Shown: positions 8,410 to 17,653, numbered from the stretch's first letter. The stretch is DNA of 59,606 bases from an uncultured Methanobrevibacter sp. (GCF_946404245.1 NZ_CAMJCX010000004.1:1-59606), one strand, 5' to 3'. Translations and numbers: made by a program. Notes: generated by a model not told the origin, from the sequence alone.

Positions 8410-9789
8410 ATGAAACTGGAAAATGAAACCTATGTAATATTTGTAGCATTTATAACATCATTTTTCGCGGTTTTTCTATCTGCAGGAATTGTTTTAGGAG
8501 TTCCTGCAATAGCGTCAGAGTTTGGAATGAATAATGTATTGCAAAATTGGATTATAACCTTAAATGCTCTTGTCATTGCAATATTCACCCTTCCAGCAGG
8601 TCAAATCTCAGGAAAGTATGGAGTTAAAAAATCACTGATAATTGGTGTTGCAATCTATTTGATTGCTTCAATTGGTGCATGCTTATCTTTTTCAGCAGAA
8701 AGTTTTTTAATGTTCAGAGTATTTCAAGGAATCGGAATTGCATTTTCAAACGTGTCCGCAATGGCAATGGTAGTTCAGGCGGTCAAACCACAAAACAGAG
8801 GTAAAGCATTAGGATTTACCGTAACCGGAGTTTATTTAGCGGGATCACTATCCCCTGTATTTTGCGGATTTCTGGTACACAACTTCGGATGGAGGGCAAT
8901 GTTTTACTTTACCATACCATTTTTGGCACTTTGTATTGCACTTATGATTCTGAAAATACCAAAAGAATGGAAAACTTATGAAGGAAACAAAATAGACACT
9001 CTAGGTTATCTTATTTATGGAATTGGCATTACATTATTCATTTATGGATTTACAAATTTGATGAATAGTTTCGGTGCAATGTCAGTTATCCTTGGAGTTA
9101 TTCTATTATTAATATTCGGATTTTATGAGCTTAAAATTGAAAGTCCTGCATTCAATATGAATCTATTTAAAAATATGAAATTCACATCATCCAATATTGC
9201 GGCATTATGCAGCTATCTTGCAATAGCATCAATTACAACCATCCTCAACTATCATTTCCAGTACGTAAGGGGATGGGATGCGCAGATTTCTGGAATGATA
9301 TTGATTATAACCCCAATCATAATGGCATTGATAGCTCCTAATTCCGGCAAACTGTCAGATAAAATCCATCCGCAAAAATTAGCCGGAATCGGCATGAGCA
9401 TTGCTACAATTACATTAGTAATATTGATTTTTTTAGATGCTTCAACTCCTTTATATCTCATAGTAATAGCCATGATATTACAGGGTATCGGAATGGGGCT
9501 GTTTACAACTCCAAATACCAATGCAATTATGAGTTCAGTTCCCCCAAATGAAACCCCAAACGCTTCTGCAGCCCAATCAGCAATGAGAACCATGGGACAA
9601 ACCGTTAGTATGGGCCTTTTGACACTTGTATTTGCATGGATAATGGACAGTTTAAAGCTTTCATCACAATATTCCCATTTAATCGTTCAAAGCTCACAGT
9701 TAATTTGTTTAATATGTACTGTAATTTGTATAATAGCAATATTTGCTTCTTTAGTAGGTATTCGCTCAAAAGATTCATTTAATATATAA
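8410..9789 (+). CDS. MFS drug exporter, DHA2-like, copy 1
   Basis: A 459-residue integral membrane protein of the major facilitator superfamily with about 14 membrane helices, as in the EmrB/QacA (DHA2) group. GQISGKYGVKKSLIIG between helices 2 and 3 is the family motif A (GxxxDRxGxKK-like). It should expel small organic compounds using the ion gradient. AAGGAG sits before the start. It is the middle gene of the marR-MFS-MFS operon and a recent tandem duplicate of the next gene, with long identical blocks such as the 30 residues around VVQAVKPQNRGKALG. Confidence 0.9.
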   Translation: MKLENETYVIFVAFITSFFAVFLSAGIVLGVPAIASEFGMNNVLQNWIITLNALVIAIFTLPAGQISGKYGVKKSLIIGVAIYLIASIGACLSFSAESFLMFRVFQGIGIAFSNVSAMAMVVQAVKPQNRGKALGFTVTGVYLAGSLSPVFCGFLVHNFGWRAMFYFTIPFLALCIALMILKIPKEWKTYEGNKIDTLGYLIYGIGITLFIYGFTNLMNSFGAMSVILGVILLLIFGFYELKIESPAFNMNLFKNMKFTSSNIAALCSYLAIASITTILNYHFQYVRGWDAQISGMILIITPIIMALIAPNSGKLSDKIHPQKLAGIGMSIATITLVILIFLDASTPLYLIVIAMILQGIGMGLFTTPNTNAIMSSVPPNETPNASAAQSAMRTMGQTVSMGLLTLVFAWIMDSLKLSSQYSHLIVQSSQLICLICTVICIIAIFASLVGIRSKDSFNI

Positions 9790-9804
9790 AAAAGAGGGTA
9801 AATT

Positions 9805-11196
9805 ATGAAAATAGAATTCGAAACATATGTAATATTCGTATCATTTATAACATCATTTTTTGCGGTGTTTTTATCAAATGGTATAATTATCGGCGTTCCA
9901 GCCATTGCACAGGACTTTGCAATGAACAATGTCATTCAAAACTGGGTGCCGACAATATTTTTCCTGGTAGTGGCTGTATTTACAGTTCCTGCAGGACAAA
10001 TTTCAGGTAAATTCGGAGTTAAAAAATCTTTGCTTGCAGGTATTTTAGTGTTCCTTTTAGGATCAATCGGCGCATGCCTTGCATTTTCAACAGAATCATT
10101 TTTGGTATTCAGAATAATTCAGGGCGCAGGAGTAGCTTTCCTTAACGTATCTGCAATGGCAATGGTAGTTCAGGCAGTCAAACCGCAAAACAGAGGAAAA
10201 GCATTAGGATTTACAGTGACAGGAGTGTATCTTGCAACATCACTTTCACCGGTAATATGCGGATTTTTAGTTCACAATCTCGGCTGGAGGGCAATGTTTT
10301 ACTTTGTAATCCCATTTTTGGTATTATGTATCATTTTAATGATTTTGAAAATACCTCAAGAGTGGAAAACCTATGAAAAGGACAAAATCGACAAGCTCGG
10401 ATCCATATTATATGCAATAGGAATACTGGCATTCATCTACGGATTTACAACACTGATTACAACAACCGGTAAAATCCTGACAGTAGTTGGAATAATATTG
10501 CTTATAATATTTGGATGGTATGAACTAAAACAAACCTCCCCGGTATTCAATATGAACCTATTTAAAAACAAGAAGTTCACCTCATCAAATATCGCCGCAT
10601 TATGCAGCTATCTGGCTATTATGGTAGTTACAACTATTCTTAACTATCACTTCCAGTATGTGAGGGGATGGGATGCGCAGATGTCCGGAATGATACTTAT
10701 CATCACTCCAATCATAATGGCGATAATGGCACCTAACTCAGGTAAGCTTTCAGATAGAATCCATCCGCAAAAATTGGCGGCAATCGGTATCGGAATTGCA
10801 GCGGTTGCACTGGCGATATTGACATTCCTTACAGGAGACACACCATTGTATGTCGTCATTCTGGCAATGGTATTGCAGGGTATCGGAATGGGACTCTTCT
10901 CAAGTCCTAACATGAATGCGATAATGAGTTCAGTTCCTCCAAAGGATGCCCCTACTGCATCCGCATCACAGGCAACAATGAGAACAATAGGCCAGACTAT
11001 GAGTTTAGGTCTTCTGACATTAGTATTCGCTTGGGTGATGGGCAGTTTGGAGCTGGCTCCTCAATATGCGGGCATGATTGTGCAGGCATCACAGACAATT
11101 TGTCTGATATGTACAGCAGCATGCATACTTTCAGTGTTCGCTTCACTTGTCGGAATAAAATCATCAGACAAGTTCAATACCGACAGACCAAATTGA
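9805..11196 (+). CDS. MFS drug exporter, DHA2-like, copy 2
   Basis: A 463-residue paralog of the preceding exporter, 15 bases downstream with a GAGGG ribosome site. Topology and motif A (GQISGKFGVKKS) are the same. Differences concentrate in the membrane helices and the C-terminal third, which may broaden the range of compounds exported. Its last codons form one arm of the terminator hairpin at 11190-11216. Confidence 0.9.
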   Translation: MKIEFETYVIFVSFITSFFAVFLSNGIIIGVPAIAQDFAMNNVIQNWVPTIFFLVVAVFTVPAGQISGKFGVKKSLLAGILVFLLGSIGACLAFSTESFLVFRIIQGAGVAFLNVSAMAMVVQAVKPQNRGKALGFTVTGVYLATSLSPVICGFLVHNLGWRAMFYFVIPFLVLCIILMILKIPQEWKTYEKDKIDKLGSILYAIGILAFIYGFTTLITTTGKILTVVGIILLIIFGWYELKQTSPVFNMNLFKNKKFTSSNIAALCSYLAIMVVTTILNYHFQYVRGWDAQMSGMILIITPIIMAIMAPNSGKLSDRIHPQKLAAIGIGIAAVALAILTFLTGDTPLYVVILAMVLQGIGMGLFSSPNMNAIMSSVPPKDAPTASASQATMRTIGQTMSLGLLTLVFAWVMGSLELAPQYAGMIVQASQTICLICTAACILSVFASLVGIKSSDKFNTDRPN

Positions 11197-11216
11197 TAGT
11201 GTCACACTATCAATTT
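11190..11216 (+). terminator. perfect hairpin over the MFS copy 2 stop codon
   Basis: A 12-bp perfect stem (AAATTGATAGTG with CACTATCAATTT) and a 3-base loop start inside the last codons of MFS copy 2. TTTTCTTTTTTT follows on the plus strand. The convergent SAP-domain gene ends at 11228, so it may also stop transcription from that side. Confidence 0.7.
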
Positions 11217-11227
11217 ATTTTCTTTTT

Positions 11228-12211
11228 TTAAAAATCAAATAGTGTTTTTTGAGTGATTCTCTTAATTTTTAAAGACTCGTTTGAATAGAACTTACCGAAC
11301 AAATCATTTAAAATCTTATCATAGTCCTTTAAGTTCAGGAGATCCTTGAGATATCTATATCCAAGATATTTGGAGACAATAATCTCATCAAAATTGAATG
11401 AATCCCAGACAACATAATATGCAGAGATTATTCTATTTTTACCCATTCTCTCTTTTAAAAACAATAATTCATCATAGACAAATATAGGAATGCCCTGATG
11501 ATTTTCTAAATCGTTCAGCTTCCATATAGGATTTATACTGATGCAGTAATTCTTCAATACATTCTCAAGCATCAGCTTGAATTTTTCCTTTTTATAAAAT
11601 ATTTCAGAAATCACCTGATTATTCAAGACATACCCACTATGGTTTTTATCATCAAATGCCCTGCTTATGAAGACCTTAACAAATTCAACAGGAATTTTAT
11701 CTTCCTTTTTCCTGTAATTGTCCATATAATACTCATTGAATTCATCAAAATAGTAATAATCCTTTAAAAATTCATTGAAAATCCTGATCCTTCGTTTCTT
11801 GTTTTTGTGAAATACCTTTGATTTTGATGACAAATACTCTGAATTTCCAAGCAGATTATTTTCCAATATCCTCTTCTCCAAGTTATGACGTTTTCCTGAT
11901 TTTCTAAGGCCATTGCTTTTTAGGATTCTTTTCAGATGTTTAGTCGTGTATTTCTTAATCTCATTTGAAAATTCCCTTTTATCTATTTTTGTGAGAATGT
12001 ACTTGTTATCTATAAGGTATTTTTTAAACTCAAATTTATCCAGATTATACTTTTTTGCCACCCTTTCAATTGAGCCTTCAATGTCCACATCCTCTTTAAA
12101 GACCAAATCAATGAAATCAAAAGTATACTGTATCTCGCTGACGTCATAACCTTCAGGCACATTATCTGCATACTTAAAGGAAATTTTTTCATCTAAATCT
12201 AAATCGAACAT
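11228..12211 (-). CDS. SAP-domain-like protein of unknown function
   Basis: A 327-residue soluble protein rich in Lys, Asp, Phe and Tyr. Residues 88-120 (HLKRILKSNGLRKSGKRHNL and following) match the SAP helix-extension-helix motif that often binds DNA. The remainder has no motif I recognise. It opens with a highly acidic start (MFDLDLDEK). It is a single-gene unit between convergent MFS copy 2 and the Nim-like gene. A role at DNA is inference from the SAP-like stretch only. Confidence 0.65.
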   Translation of the reverse strand: MFDLDLDEKISFKYADNVPEGYDVSEIQYTFDFIDLVFKEDVDIEGSIERVAKKYNLDKFEFKKYLIDNKYILTKIDKREFSNEIKKYTTKHLKRILKSNGLRKSGKRHNLEKRILENNLLGNSEYLSSKSKVFHKNKKRRIRIFNEFLKDYYYFDEFNEYYMDNYRKKEDKIPVEFVKVFISRAFDDKNHSGYVLNNQVISEIFYKKEKFKLMLENVLKNYCISINPIWKLNDLENHQGIPIFVYDELLFLKERMGKNRIISAYYVVWDSFNFDEIIVSKYLGYRYLKDLLNLKDYDKILNDLFGKFYSNESLKIKRITQKTLFDF

Positions 12212-12260
12212 AATTACACTAAACTTTATTTATCGAATCTATTATAGTTAATGCCAAAAG

Positions 12261-12731
12261 CTATTTTTCCCTAACCAGCTTTCCGGTCATATGATCAATG
12301 GTAATCTCAAAGACTTCTGTCTTATGCAAAAGGCGGTCAATCTCATCGACAGTCTCCTCATGGGTCGGGAAGAACTTGTCTCCAATAACAGTCAATACTT
12401 CAACTTTTCTGTCATCATCAGATATTGTTTTTATTTTTCCAAACACCACTACGCTCTTGAATGTGTACCACCAGTTGTCTTCTTCTTTAACGCCTTCGTT
12501 CAAAACGCAATATGAGCATTTGGAATGATTCTTGATGGCATCATTTTTATGGCCTGTCTGAGCTCCATGGAAATATATTTTACCGTCAACATAAACATGA
12601 TTCATCGGAACTGTGTAAGGGTAATCGTAATATCCTAAAAGGGCAAGTATCCCTCTAGGCTGACTAATCAATATTTCCTCACATTCCTCTTTTGAAAGTT
12701 CTTGACCTGCACGTCTCATATTTCTAAACAT
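12261..12731 (-). CDS. pyridoxamine 5'-phosphate oxidase-like (NimA-type) protein
   Basis: A 156-residue split-barrel flavin-binding protein of the PPOX family. The N-terminal MRRAGQELSKEECEEIL plus the YPYTVPMNHVYVDGKIYFHGA strand pair is typical of the nitroimidazole-resistance (Nim) branch, which binds FMN or heme and reduces small molecules. It is divergent from a GNAT gene, with only 36 bases between the two start codons. No ribosome site is present, so it is probably leaderless. Actual nitroimidazole resistance cannot be claimed from sequence. Confidence 0.85.
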   Translation of the reverse strand: MFRNMRRAGQELSKEECEEILISQPRGILALLGYYDYPYTVPMNHVYVDGKIYFHGAQTGHKNDAIKNHSKCSYCVLNEGVKEEDNWWYTFKSVVVFGKIKTISDDDRKVEVLTVIGDKFFPTHEETVDEIDRLLHKTEVFEITIDHMTGKLVREK

Positions 12732-12759
12732 ATTAATATATTTAGAAAAACTGTCTAAA
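12721..12759. promoter_or_regulatory. compact divergent promoter with repeated TCTAAA half-sites
   Basis: TTTCTAAA (12721-12728) and TTTAGAAA (12741-12748) form an 8-bp inverted repeat spaced by 12 bases. A third half-site, TCTAAA, is at 12754-12759. Both start codons and both TATA elements (ATATATTTA at 12737-12745 for the plus gene, ATATTTTA on the minus strand) fit into under 40 bp, so one regulator could control both genes. Confidence 0.4.
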
Positions 12760-12767
12760 ATATCTAT

Positions 12768-13244
12768 ATGTCTGAATTAACATTTAGAAACGCTGAAGAA
12801 AATGATGTGGGTTTAATCCTGGAATTCATTAAAAAGCTTGCTGATTATGAAAAAAGATTGGATGAAGTTATTGCAACCGAAGAGGATATCAGAAAATGGG
12901 TTTTCGAAAAACATCAGGCAGAAGTCATTTTTGCTCTGGAAGACAATAATGTGATTGGATTTGCCCTTTTCTTTTTAAGTTTTTCAACATACATCGGCAA
13001 TGTCAATCTTCACCTGGAAGACCTCTTTATCGACCCCGAATACAGAGGCAAGGGCTACGGCAAGGCATTGCTTAAAAAGCTTGCCAGGATTGTAGTCGAC
13101 AGAGGATATGGAAGATTTGAATGGACATGCCTTTCATGGAACAAGCCAAGCATTGACTTTTACCTGTCCTTGGGCGCAGAGCAAAAGGACTGGAATGTGT
13201 TTCACTTAACCGGAGATGCATTGAAAAAATTAGCAGATGAATAA
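12768..13244 (+). CDS. GNAT acetyltransferase, diamine acetyltransferase-like, second copy
   Basis: A 158-residue paralog of the enzyme at 3956-4447, sharing EDLFIDPEYRGKGYGKALL and the SWNKPSIDFYLSLGA ending of spermidine/thialysine acetyltransferases. The catalytic stretch is complete. It is divergent from the Nim-like gene and probably leaderless, with a TATA-like element 25-30 bases before its ATG. Two such copies within 10 kb suggest duplication followed by separate regulation. Confidence 0.85.
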   Translation: MSELTFRNAEENDVGLILEFIKKLADYEKRLDEVIATEEDIRKWVFEKHQAEVIFALEDNNVIGFALFFLSFSTYIGNVNLHLEDLFIDPEYRGKGYGKALLKKLARIVVDRGYGRFEWTCLSWNKPSIDFYLSLGAEQKDWNVFHLTGDALKKLADE

Positions 13245-13263
13245 GTAAGAGTTGAACTCTTAC
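13245..13263. terminator. palindrome between convergent genes
   Basis: GTAAGAGTT and AACTCTTAC form a 9-bp inverted repeat around a single base, starting right after the GNAT stop codon and including the stop codon of the convergent flavoprotein gene. Likely a shared terminator. Confidence 0.55.
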
Positions 13264-13988
13264 ATTACTCTTTTTAGAATATTGAACATTAATTTTGAAA
13301 ATGCCTTTTTAAATATGCCCAATTTTACATCAGGTGAAAAATCATGGTTTATGAAACCTGTATCATGCCAATATCTTACATCAGCAGGAATTCCATCTTC
13401 CTTTAAAGCCATCGCTTTCCAAACATCGAAAAAGATTATATCCCCAAGTTTCGGTGAATGCATTTTTTCGGATTCAACATCCTTCCTGAATTTGACGGCT
13501 GTCTTGTCAATTGTTTTTGTATCCAGTGAATCTTTTCCTCCGCAGGCAAAAGCTATTTTATATACCTTATTTACGCCCCAATGCCTTAATGTTTCATCAA
13601 TGTATTTTGCAACATTCTTATGACCTGCACCTGCGGTTGTAACTACAACCAACGCCTTTTTTGTGAAAAATTCAGGTCTGTGATAGAAGTATGCTGTATG
13701 GTCGAATAGATTTTTTAGAAGTGCGGTCACATTCATTGCATAAACCGGAGATGCAATTATGATTCCATCCGCATGTCTTATTTTCTCTACAATCGGATTC
13801 ACAATATCAAAGTGAGGGCATCTTTCCTCCCCTTCCATTATGCATTTAAAGCATCCGTTGCACATTGGAATCTTTTCTTTCATCAGTTGGATTTCTTCAA
13901 ATTCCCCATCCAGATTTTGTTTGGCCCGTTTTACCACGGCCCAAGTGTTTTTCTTTCTTGGAGATCCGTTAATTATAACATATTTCAT
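13260..13988 (-). CDS. iron-sulfur flavoprotein-like NADPH-dependent FMN reductase
   Basis: A 242-residue flavodoxin-fold protein. GSPRKKNT at 8-15 is the FMN phosphate loop. C43, C46, C49 and C57 form the compact CxxCxxCx7C motif that in the methanogen iron-sulfur flavoprotein (Isf) family binds a 4Fe-4S cluster. Isf relatives pass ferredoxin electrons to oxygen, peroxide or other acceptors. The C-terminal 60 residues extend beyond the usual Isf core and are not recognised. It is the last gene of the TetR-GNAT-flavoprotein operon, abutting the GNAT stop. Confidence 0.85.
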   Translation of the reverse strand: MKYVIINGSPRKKNTWAVVKRAKQNLDGEFEEIQLMKEKIPMCNGCFKCIMEGEERCPHFDIVNPIVEKIRHADGIIIASPVYAMNVTALLKNLFDHTAYFYHRPEFFTKKALVVVTTAGAGHKNVAKYIDETLRHWGVNKVYKIAFACGGKDSLDTKTIDKTAVKFRKDVESEKMHSPKLGDIIFFDVWKAMALKEDGIPADVRYWHDTGFINHDFSPDVKLGIFKKAFSKLMFNILKRVM

Positions 13989-14600
13989 TTAAACACCTAA
14001 TTGTCCTTCTAAAATCAGTTTTTCCTTAAACTCAAATTGCCTGTCGAATTCATCTAACCCATTTTCATCAACATCAAATACATCAGGATTGTGAAATATT
14101 CCCAATTCCCCTGATATTTTTGTTTCATCAAATATTTTAATCATGAAAAATGGATTTTCCTCATCCAGTTCAGTTCCTTCCAGGTAAATATTGTATTTTG
14201 ATGCACTCTCAAATCCAAAGCGGGAATAATAATTTTCATCACCTATGACAATGACAAAGGGAATATCCTCTTTTTCAGCTAACTTTAATGTATATTCTAT
14301 CAATTCTGAACCAAAACCCTGTTTTTGATAGCTATTGTCAATGGCCAGAGGCCCCAAAACCACTGCATCTTCTGATGAGTTTTCATAATCAATCCTGCCT
14401 ACGGAATAATTGATATTCCCTATTATCTTATCTCCATCTTCGATGACATATGCCAGATTTTTAATGTAAGAATCGTCAATTCTTAAATTATGCACAATAA
14501 AATGTTCGTAAGCTCCGGGACGATATATATTCCAGAAAGCATTGCGGTTAAGGTTTTCGACTTCAAAATAGTCCTTTTCTTCTTCAAGCCTTATTTTCAT
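13989..14600 (-). CDS. GNAT N-acetyltransferase (YhbS-like)
   Basis: A 203-residue GNAT enzyme. The core QKQGFGSELIEYTLKLA is the acetyl-CoA loop (Q/RxxGxG/A), followed by the FGFESASKY region of the YhbS-like branch. The C-terminal 60 residues include an F-M-I-K strand and an acidic tail typical of that branch. It is the middle gene of the TetR operon, starting immediately after the TetR stop, so it is likely induced with it. Substrate unknown. Confidence 0.85.
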   Translation of the reverse strand: MKIRLEEEKDYFEVENLNRNAFWNIYRPGAYEHFIVHNLRIDDSYIKNLAYVIEDGDKIIGNINYSVGRIDYENSSEDAVVLGPLAIDNSYQKQGFGSELIEYTLKLAEKEDIPFVIVIGDENYYSRFGFESASKYNIYLEGTELDEENPFFMIKIFDETKISGELGIFHNPDVFDVDENGLDEFDRQFEFKEKLILEGQLGV

Positions 14601-14601
14601 G

Positions 14602-15216
14602 TCATGCCTCCCTAACCTTTGCGGAATTGAATATTATTTTTGCATGACTTTCAGTTTTTACCAGGAATTCATTTAGGAACTCTTCATCATCTTCAGGATA
14701 ATTCAGGATGAAATGTTCATAAAGCAAGAACATTCCGTAATAGAAAAATGATTCGGACAGCTGCTCCACGTCACAATCCTTTCGTATTATGTTTTTTGCC
14801 TTCATCAAATTAAAGAGGTCAATCCAGCCTTTTACCGGAGCGTTGATGATGGCCTCCTTTATGAAATTCTTAACATCATCATTGTGATATGACTCAATGA
14901 AAAACAGTCGGGTTATTTTCATCATCCTGTCTTCCTTAAGCTTTGAGAGAAATGCATCGCAGCCTGCCTTGTAAAAATAGTCAAATCCCCTGTCCAGATT
15001 CATGGCTGCCTGCTCAAGAGGTATGTCATCGCTGACCATCTCATCTACATAATAATTCAATATTGCTTTTAGAATATCCTGCTTACTTGAATAATGATTG
15101 TATATTGAGCTTTCCCTTATTCCAACTTCACGTGCAATTTGTCTTACCGAAACACCATCATAACCATATTTTGAGAACAGATCGATTGATACGTCCATAA
15201 TTTTATCCTTTGTCAT
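14602..15216 (-). CDS. TetR family transcriptional regulator
   Basis: A 204-residue regulator. The N-terminal helix-turn-helix is textbook TetR (GYDGVSVRQIAREVGIRESS then IYNHYSSKQDIL, residues about 19-50). The C-terminal 150 residues form the ligand-binding helical domain. It heads an operon with a GNAT and an iron-sulfur flavoprotein and has an 8-bp-arm palindrome over its own promoter. The divergent neighbour is a surface-sugar acyltransferase, which may also be controlled. AGGTG precedes the start. Confidence 0.92.
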   Translation of the reverse strand: MTKDKIMDVSIDLFSKYGYDGVSVRQIAREVGIRESSIYNHYSSKQDILKAILNYYVDEMVSDDIPLEQAAMNLDRGFDYFYKAGCDAFLSKLKEDRMMKITRLFFIESYHNDDVKNFIKEAIINAPVKGWIDLFNLMKAKNIIRKDCDVEQLSESFFYYGMFLLYEHFILNYPEDDEEFLNEFLVKTESHAKIIFNSAKVREA

Positions 15217-15229
15217 TGACGAACACCTG

Positions 15230-15287
15230 TTAGTTTACATTATAATGTTAACCTTCATCATATATAAAACTAACAAGCGTTAGTTTA
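15230..15287. promoter_or_regulatory. TetR operator region
   Basis: AAACTAAC (15268-15275) and GTTAGTTT (15280-15287) form a perfect palindrome with a 4-bp centre, overlapping the minus-strand TATA element at about 15261-15268. A third copy of the half-site, GTTAGTTT, is at 15230-15237 near the tetR transcription start. The arrangement fits autorepression, and possibly control of the divergent acyltransferase. Confidence 0.6.
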
Positions 15288-15332
15288 AATTCAAGTTAAA
15301 ATATTTAACTTATATGAACTATACGAAATAAT

Positions 15333-16388
15333 ATGGAAAAATCAAAACGTATTTTTTATTTTGATGCACTGAGGGCACTTGCGATAATGTGCGTGATGCT
15401 GACCCACATCTATGCATTGACCTATTATCCTCTCAGGGGCCAGTATGCTATCCTGTCCTCCGGATGGATTGCCACACAGATTATCGGAAACCCCTTCAGA
15501 CTGGGAGTGGTCTTATTTTTAATGCTGTCCGGTGCGCTATTGCTTGGACGTGATGAGGATATCCGTACTTTTCTCAAAAAAAGGATTCCAAGAATTGCAA
15601 TACCATTCATATTCTGGAATGCAGTGCTTTTGACTATCTTCATTTCAAGCTCATATTTCTTAAATTCAAATTATATACAAAGTTTTGATTTACAATCAAT
15701 CTTAAATTACATTTACACTTCCCTTCTCGGAAAAAATACAGGTTTCGGTCCGAACTGGTACTTCTGGATGATACTTGGAACATATCTGATATTGCCGATA
15801 TTCAACAAATGGATCAGGCACAGCAACTTAAGGGAAGTTGAATATTTCTTAGTATTCTGGCTGATTACAGCATTGTTTGATTTCACAATAATGAAAGAGT
15901 TTCCGATAATGTTAACATATTTTTCAGGCCCGATCGGATTCATAGTTCTCGGATACTATTTGAGATACACCGAAAGGCCTATTTTTAAAAATAAAAAGTT
16001 TATCCTGTTATTGACATTGGTTCCGGCATGCATACTATTGATCAACAGCTATGTGTTAAGCTCACCGACACACATGGAATACCCTCACAGATATTCACTC
16101 TGGATATCACTGGAGGTTGCCGGAGTTTTCCTACTTTTCAAAAATGCGAAATTCAACATCAGAGAAAATGGAATTGTCCGCAGGATAATCACATCAATTG
16201 CCCAATACAGTTATGGCATTTACCTCTTCCATTATTCAATACTTCTGCTGATAATTAAAAACCTGCAAAACTACAATCAGCCAATATACATCTACATATT
16301 ATTTGCTTTGACATTGGTTTCATCGGTGTTGATAATGAGTATCTTAAACAGAATACCATATTTAAATCAAGTTATAGGTGCTAAATAA
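15333..16388 (+). CDS. acyltransferase family 3 membrane protein (OafA/WecH-like)
   Basis: A 351-residue protein with about ten membrane helices. It starts with the family hallmark FDALRALAIMCVMLTHIYAL (R and H in the first helix) and has RIPRIAIPFIFWN in the next loop. Such enzymes move acetyl or other acyl groups onto sugars of cell-surface glycans. In this organism the target could be pseudomurein or a surface polysaccharide. Its stop overlaps the start of the YkgJ-type gene (TAATG), so the two are translationally coupled. Confidence 0.9.
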   Translation: MEKSKRIFYFDALRALAIMCVMLTHIYALTYYPLRGQYAILSSGWIATQIIGNPFRLGVVLFLMLSGALLLGRDEDIRTFLKKRIPRIAIPFIFWNAVLLTIFISSSYFLNSNYIQSFDLQSILNYIYTSLLGKNTGFGPNWYFWMILGTYLILPIFNKWIRHSNLREVEYFLVFWLITALFDFTIMKEFPIMLTYFSGPIGFIVLGYYLRYTERPIFKNKKFILLLTLVPACILLINSYVLSSPTHMEYPHRYSLWISLEVAGVFLLFKNAKFNIRENGIVRRIITSIAQYSYGIYLFHYSILLLIIKNLQNYNQPIYIYILFALTLVSSVLIMSILNRIPYLNQVIGAK

Positions 16389-16954
16389 TGGAAATTACAG
16401 CCAGCGAAATGAAAAAATCTATTGAAAGAATTTACAAGAGGTTAGATGAAGTTTCACCTGTTGATTTTGACTGCGGAAAGCTATGCGGAGAAGTTTGCTG
16501 CGTATATGATGCGGAAGATTACAGAAACGAGGAGCTTGCACTATACCTGCTTCCGGGTGAAGAGCTGATGTATGAGGATTCACCTGATTTTGACCTGTAT
16601 TATATAGATTCAAATGAAATCAAATATCCTCACTCATGGAAAGGCCAGATTTATCTTGTAAAATGCAGAAATCCTCCGAAATGCGACAGGTCAATCAGGC
16701 CAATACAATGTCGAACATTTCCACTGATACCCCATCTGAACAAGAGGGGAGAGTTCCATCTGATTTTTGATGAGTCCGAGTTTCCGTACAAATGCCCTAT
16801 TGTCCACGACCACATTAAATTGAATGATGATTTTGTTAAAACAACCTATGAAATATGGATGATTCTAATTGCAAATCCGTTGGTTTACGATTTGGTTGAT
16901 ATGGACTCAAGAATGAGAGACAACAGGAAAGTTAACTATGAGATAGTTATTTAA
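16388..16954 (+). CDS. YkgJ family cysteine-cluster protein
   Basis: A 188-residue soluble protein with the Cys-rich signature of the YkgJ/Fe-S cluster family: CGKLCGEVCCVYD near residues 25-38, a second CRNPPKCDRSIRPIQCRTFP stretch near 95-114, and CPIVHD. The cysteines probably bind zinc or an iron-sulfur cluster; function is unproven for the whole family. It is coupled to the acyltransferase through an overlapping stop/start. Confidence 0.85.
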   Translation: MEITASEMKKSIERIYKRLDEVSPVDFDCGKLCGEVCCVYDAEDYRNEELALYLLPGEELMYEDSPDFDLYYIDSNEIKYPHSWKGQIYLVKCRNPPKCDRSIRPIQCRTFPLIPHLNKRGEFHLIFDESEFPYKCPIVHDHIKLNDDFVKTTYEIWMILIANPLVYDLVDMDSRMRDNRKVNYEIVI

Positions 16955-16977
16955 GTCCTTAAACACATACTATTACC

Positions 16978-17580
16978 ATGTTTAAAAAGGTCATCATAAT
17001 CTTATTGTCAATTTTCATTCTGATGAATGCCGTCAGCGCAATAGATTCGTCAAACTGGACAACAGCAGACGTGGGATATGAGACATTTAAAATCCCGCCA
17101 AAATACGAAAATCCCTACCAAAGCGACTTTAATATGTATGAATTCGATGAGGACATCCATGTTTTCACAATCAGATATGTAAATCCAAATCTGATGAGTC
17201 TTTACGGTTATTATATAGAACACTACAGCCAAATTAAAAAGGTCAATGTCTCCGGCCATGATGCGGTCCATTTCATGGGCTATAACAGATATGATGAGAC
17301 AAACAATTCTGTACTGTGGTTTTCAGCAGGTGAAGAGTTTTACTACATCACATGGAACGGGGAAAACATCACTCCAGAGATAAAGGAAATTGTAAAAAGC
17401 GCGTCTCCATCCAAATATTCCCATGATGAGTTTTATGATGTTCTAAATGATGAATATCAAAATTATAAAATAGTTAATTCAATTGAATCACAAAGATATG
17501 ACTATCCAAGCAGCAGTGACAAGCACCATTCATTTGTTTCAATCGGAAGCAACGGAGTTAATTTCGGAGTCATGAGCTAA
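16978..17580 (+). CDS. secreted protein of unknown function
   Basis: A 200-residue protein with a clear N-terminal signal peptide (residues 1-22, ending NAVSA) and a hydrophilic outside part rich in Tyr, Asp and Asn. I do not recognise a family. The layout (signal, then a strand-rich domain with KIPPKYENPY) resembles small surface proteins common in Methanobrevibacter. It lies 24 bases after the YkgJ-type gene and is followed by a strong terminator, so it may be the last gene of the acyltransferase unit. Confidence 0.6.
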   Translation: MFKKVIIILLSIFILMNAVSAIDSSNWTTADVGYETFKIPPKYENPYQSDFNMYEFDEDIHVFTIRYVNPNLMSLYGYYIEHYSQIKKVNVSGHDAVHFMGYNRYDETNNSVLWFSAGEEFYYITWNGENITPEIKEIVKSASPSKYSHDEFYDVLNDEYQNYKIVNSIESQRYDYPSSSDKHHSFVSIGSNGVNFGVMS

Positions 17581-17614
17581 TACTTTTCACTGCAATATAC
17601 TCAAAAATATGAAT

Positions 17615-17653
17615 CATTAAATTAAATGTTAATGTAAAAACATTAATTTAATG
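17615..17653 (+). terminator. A/T-rich hairpin with T run
   Basis: CATTAAATTAA...TTAATG (17615-17634) pairs with CATTAATTTAATG (17641-17653) with a small bulge, then CACTTTTTTTTT follows. It is placed between the secreted protein and the convergent ung gene. Confidence 0.55.
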
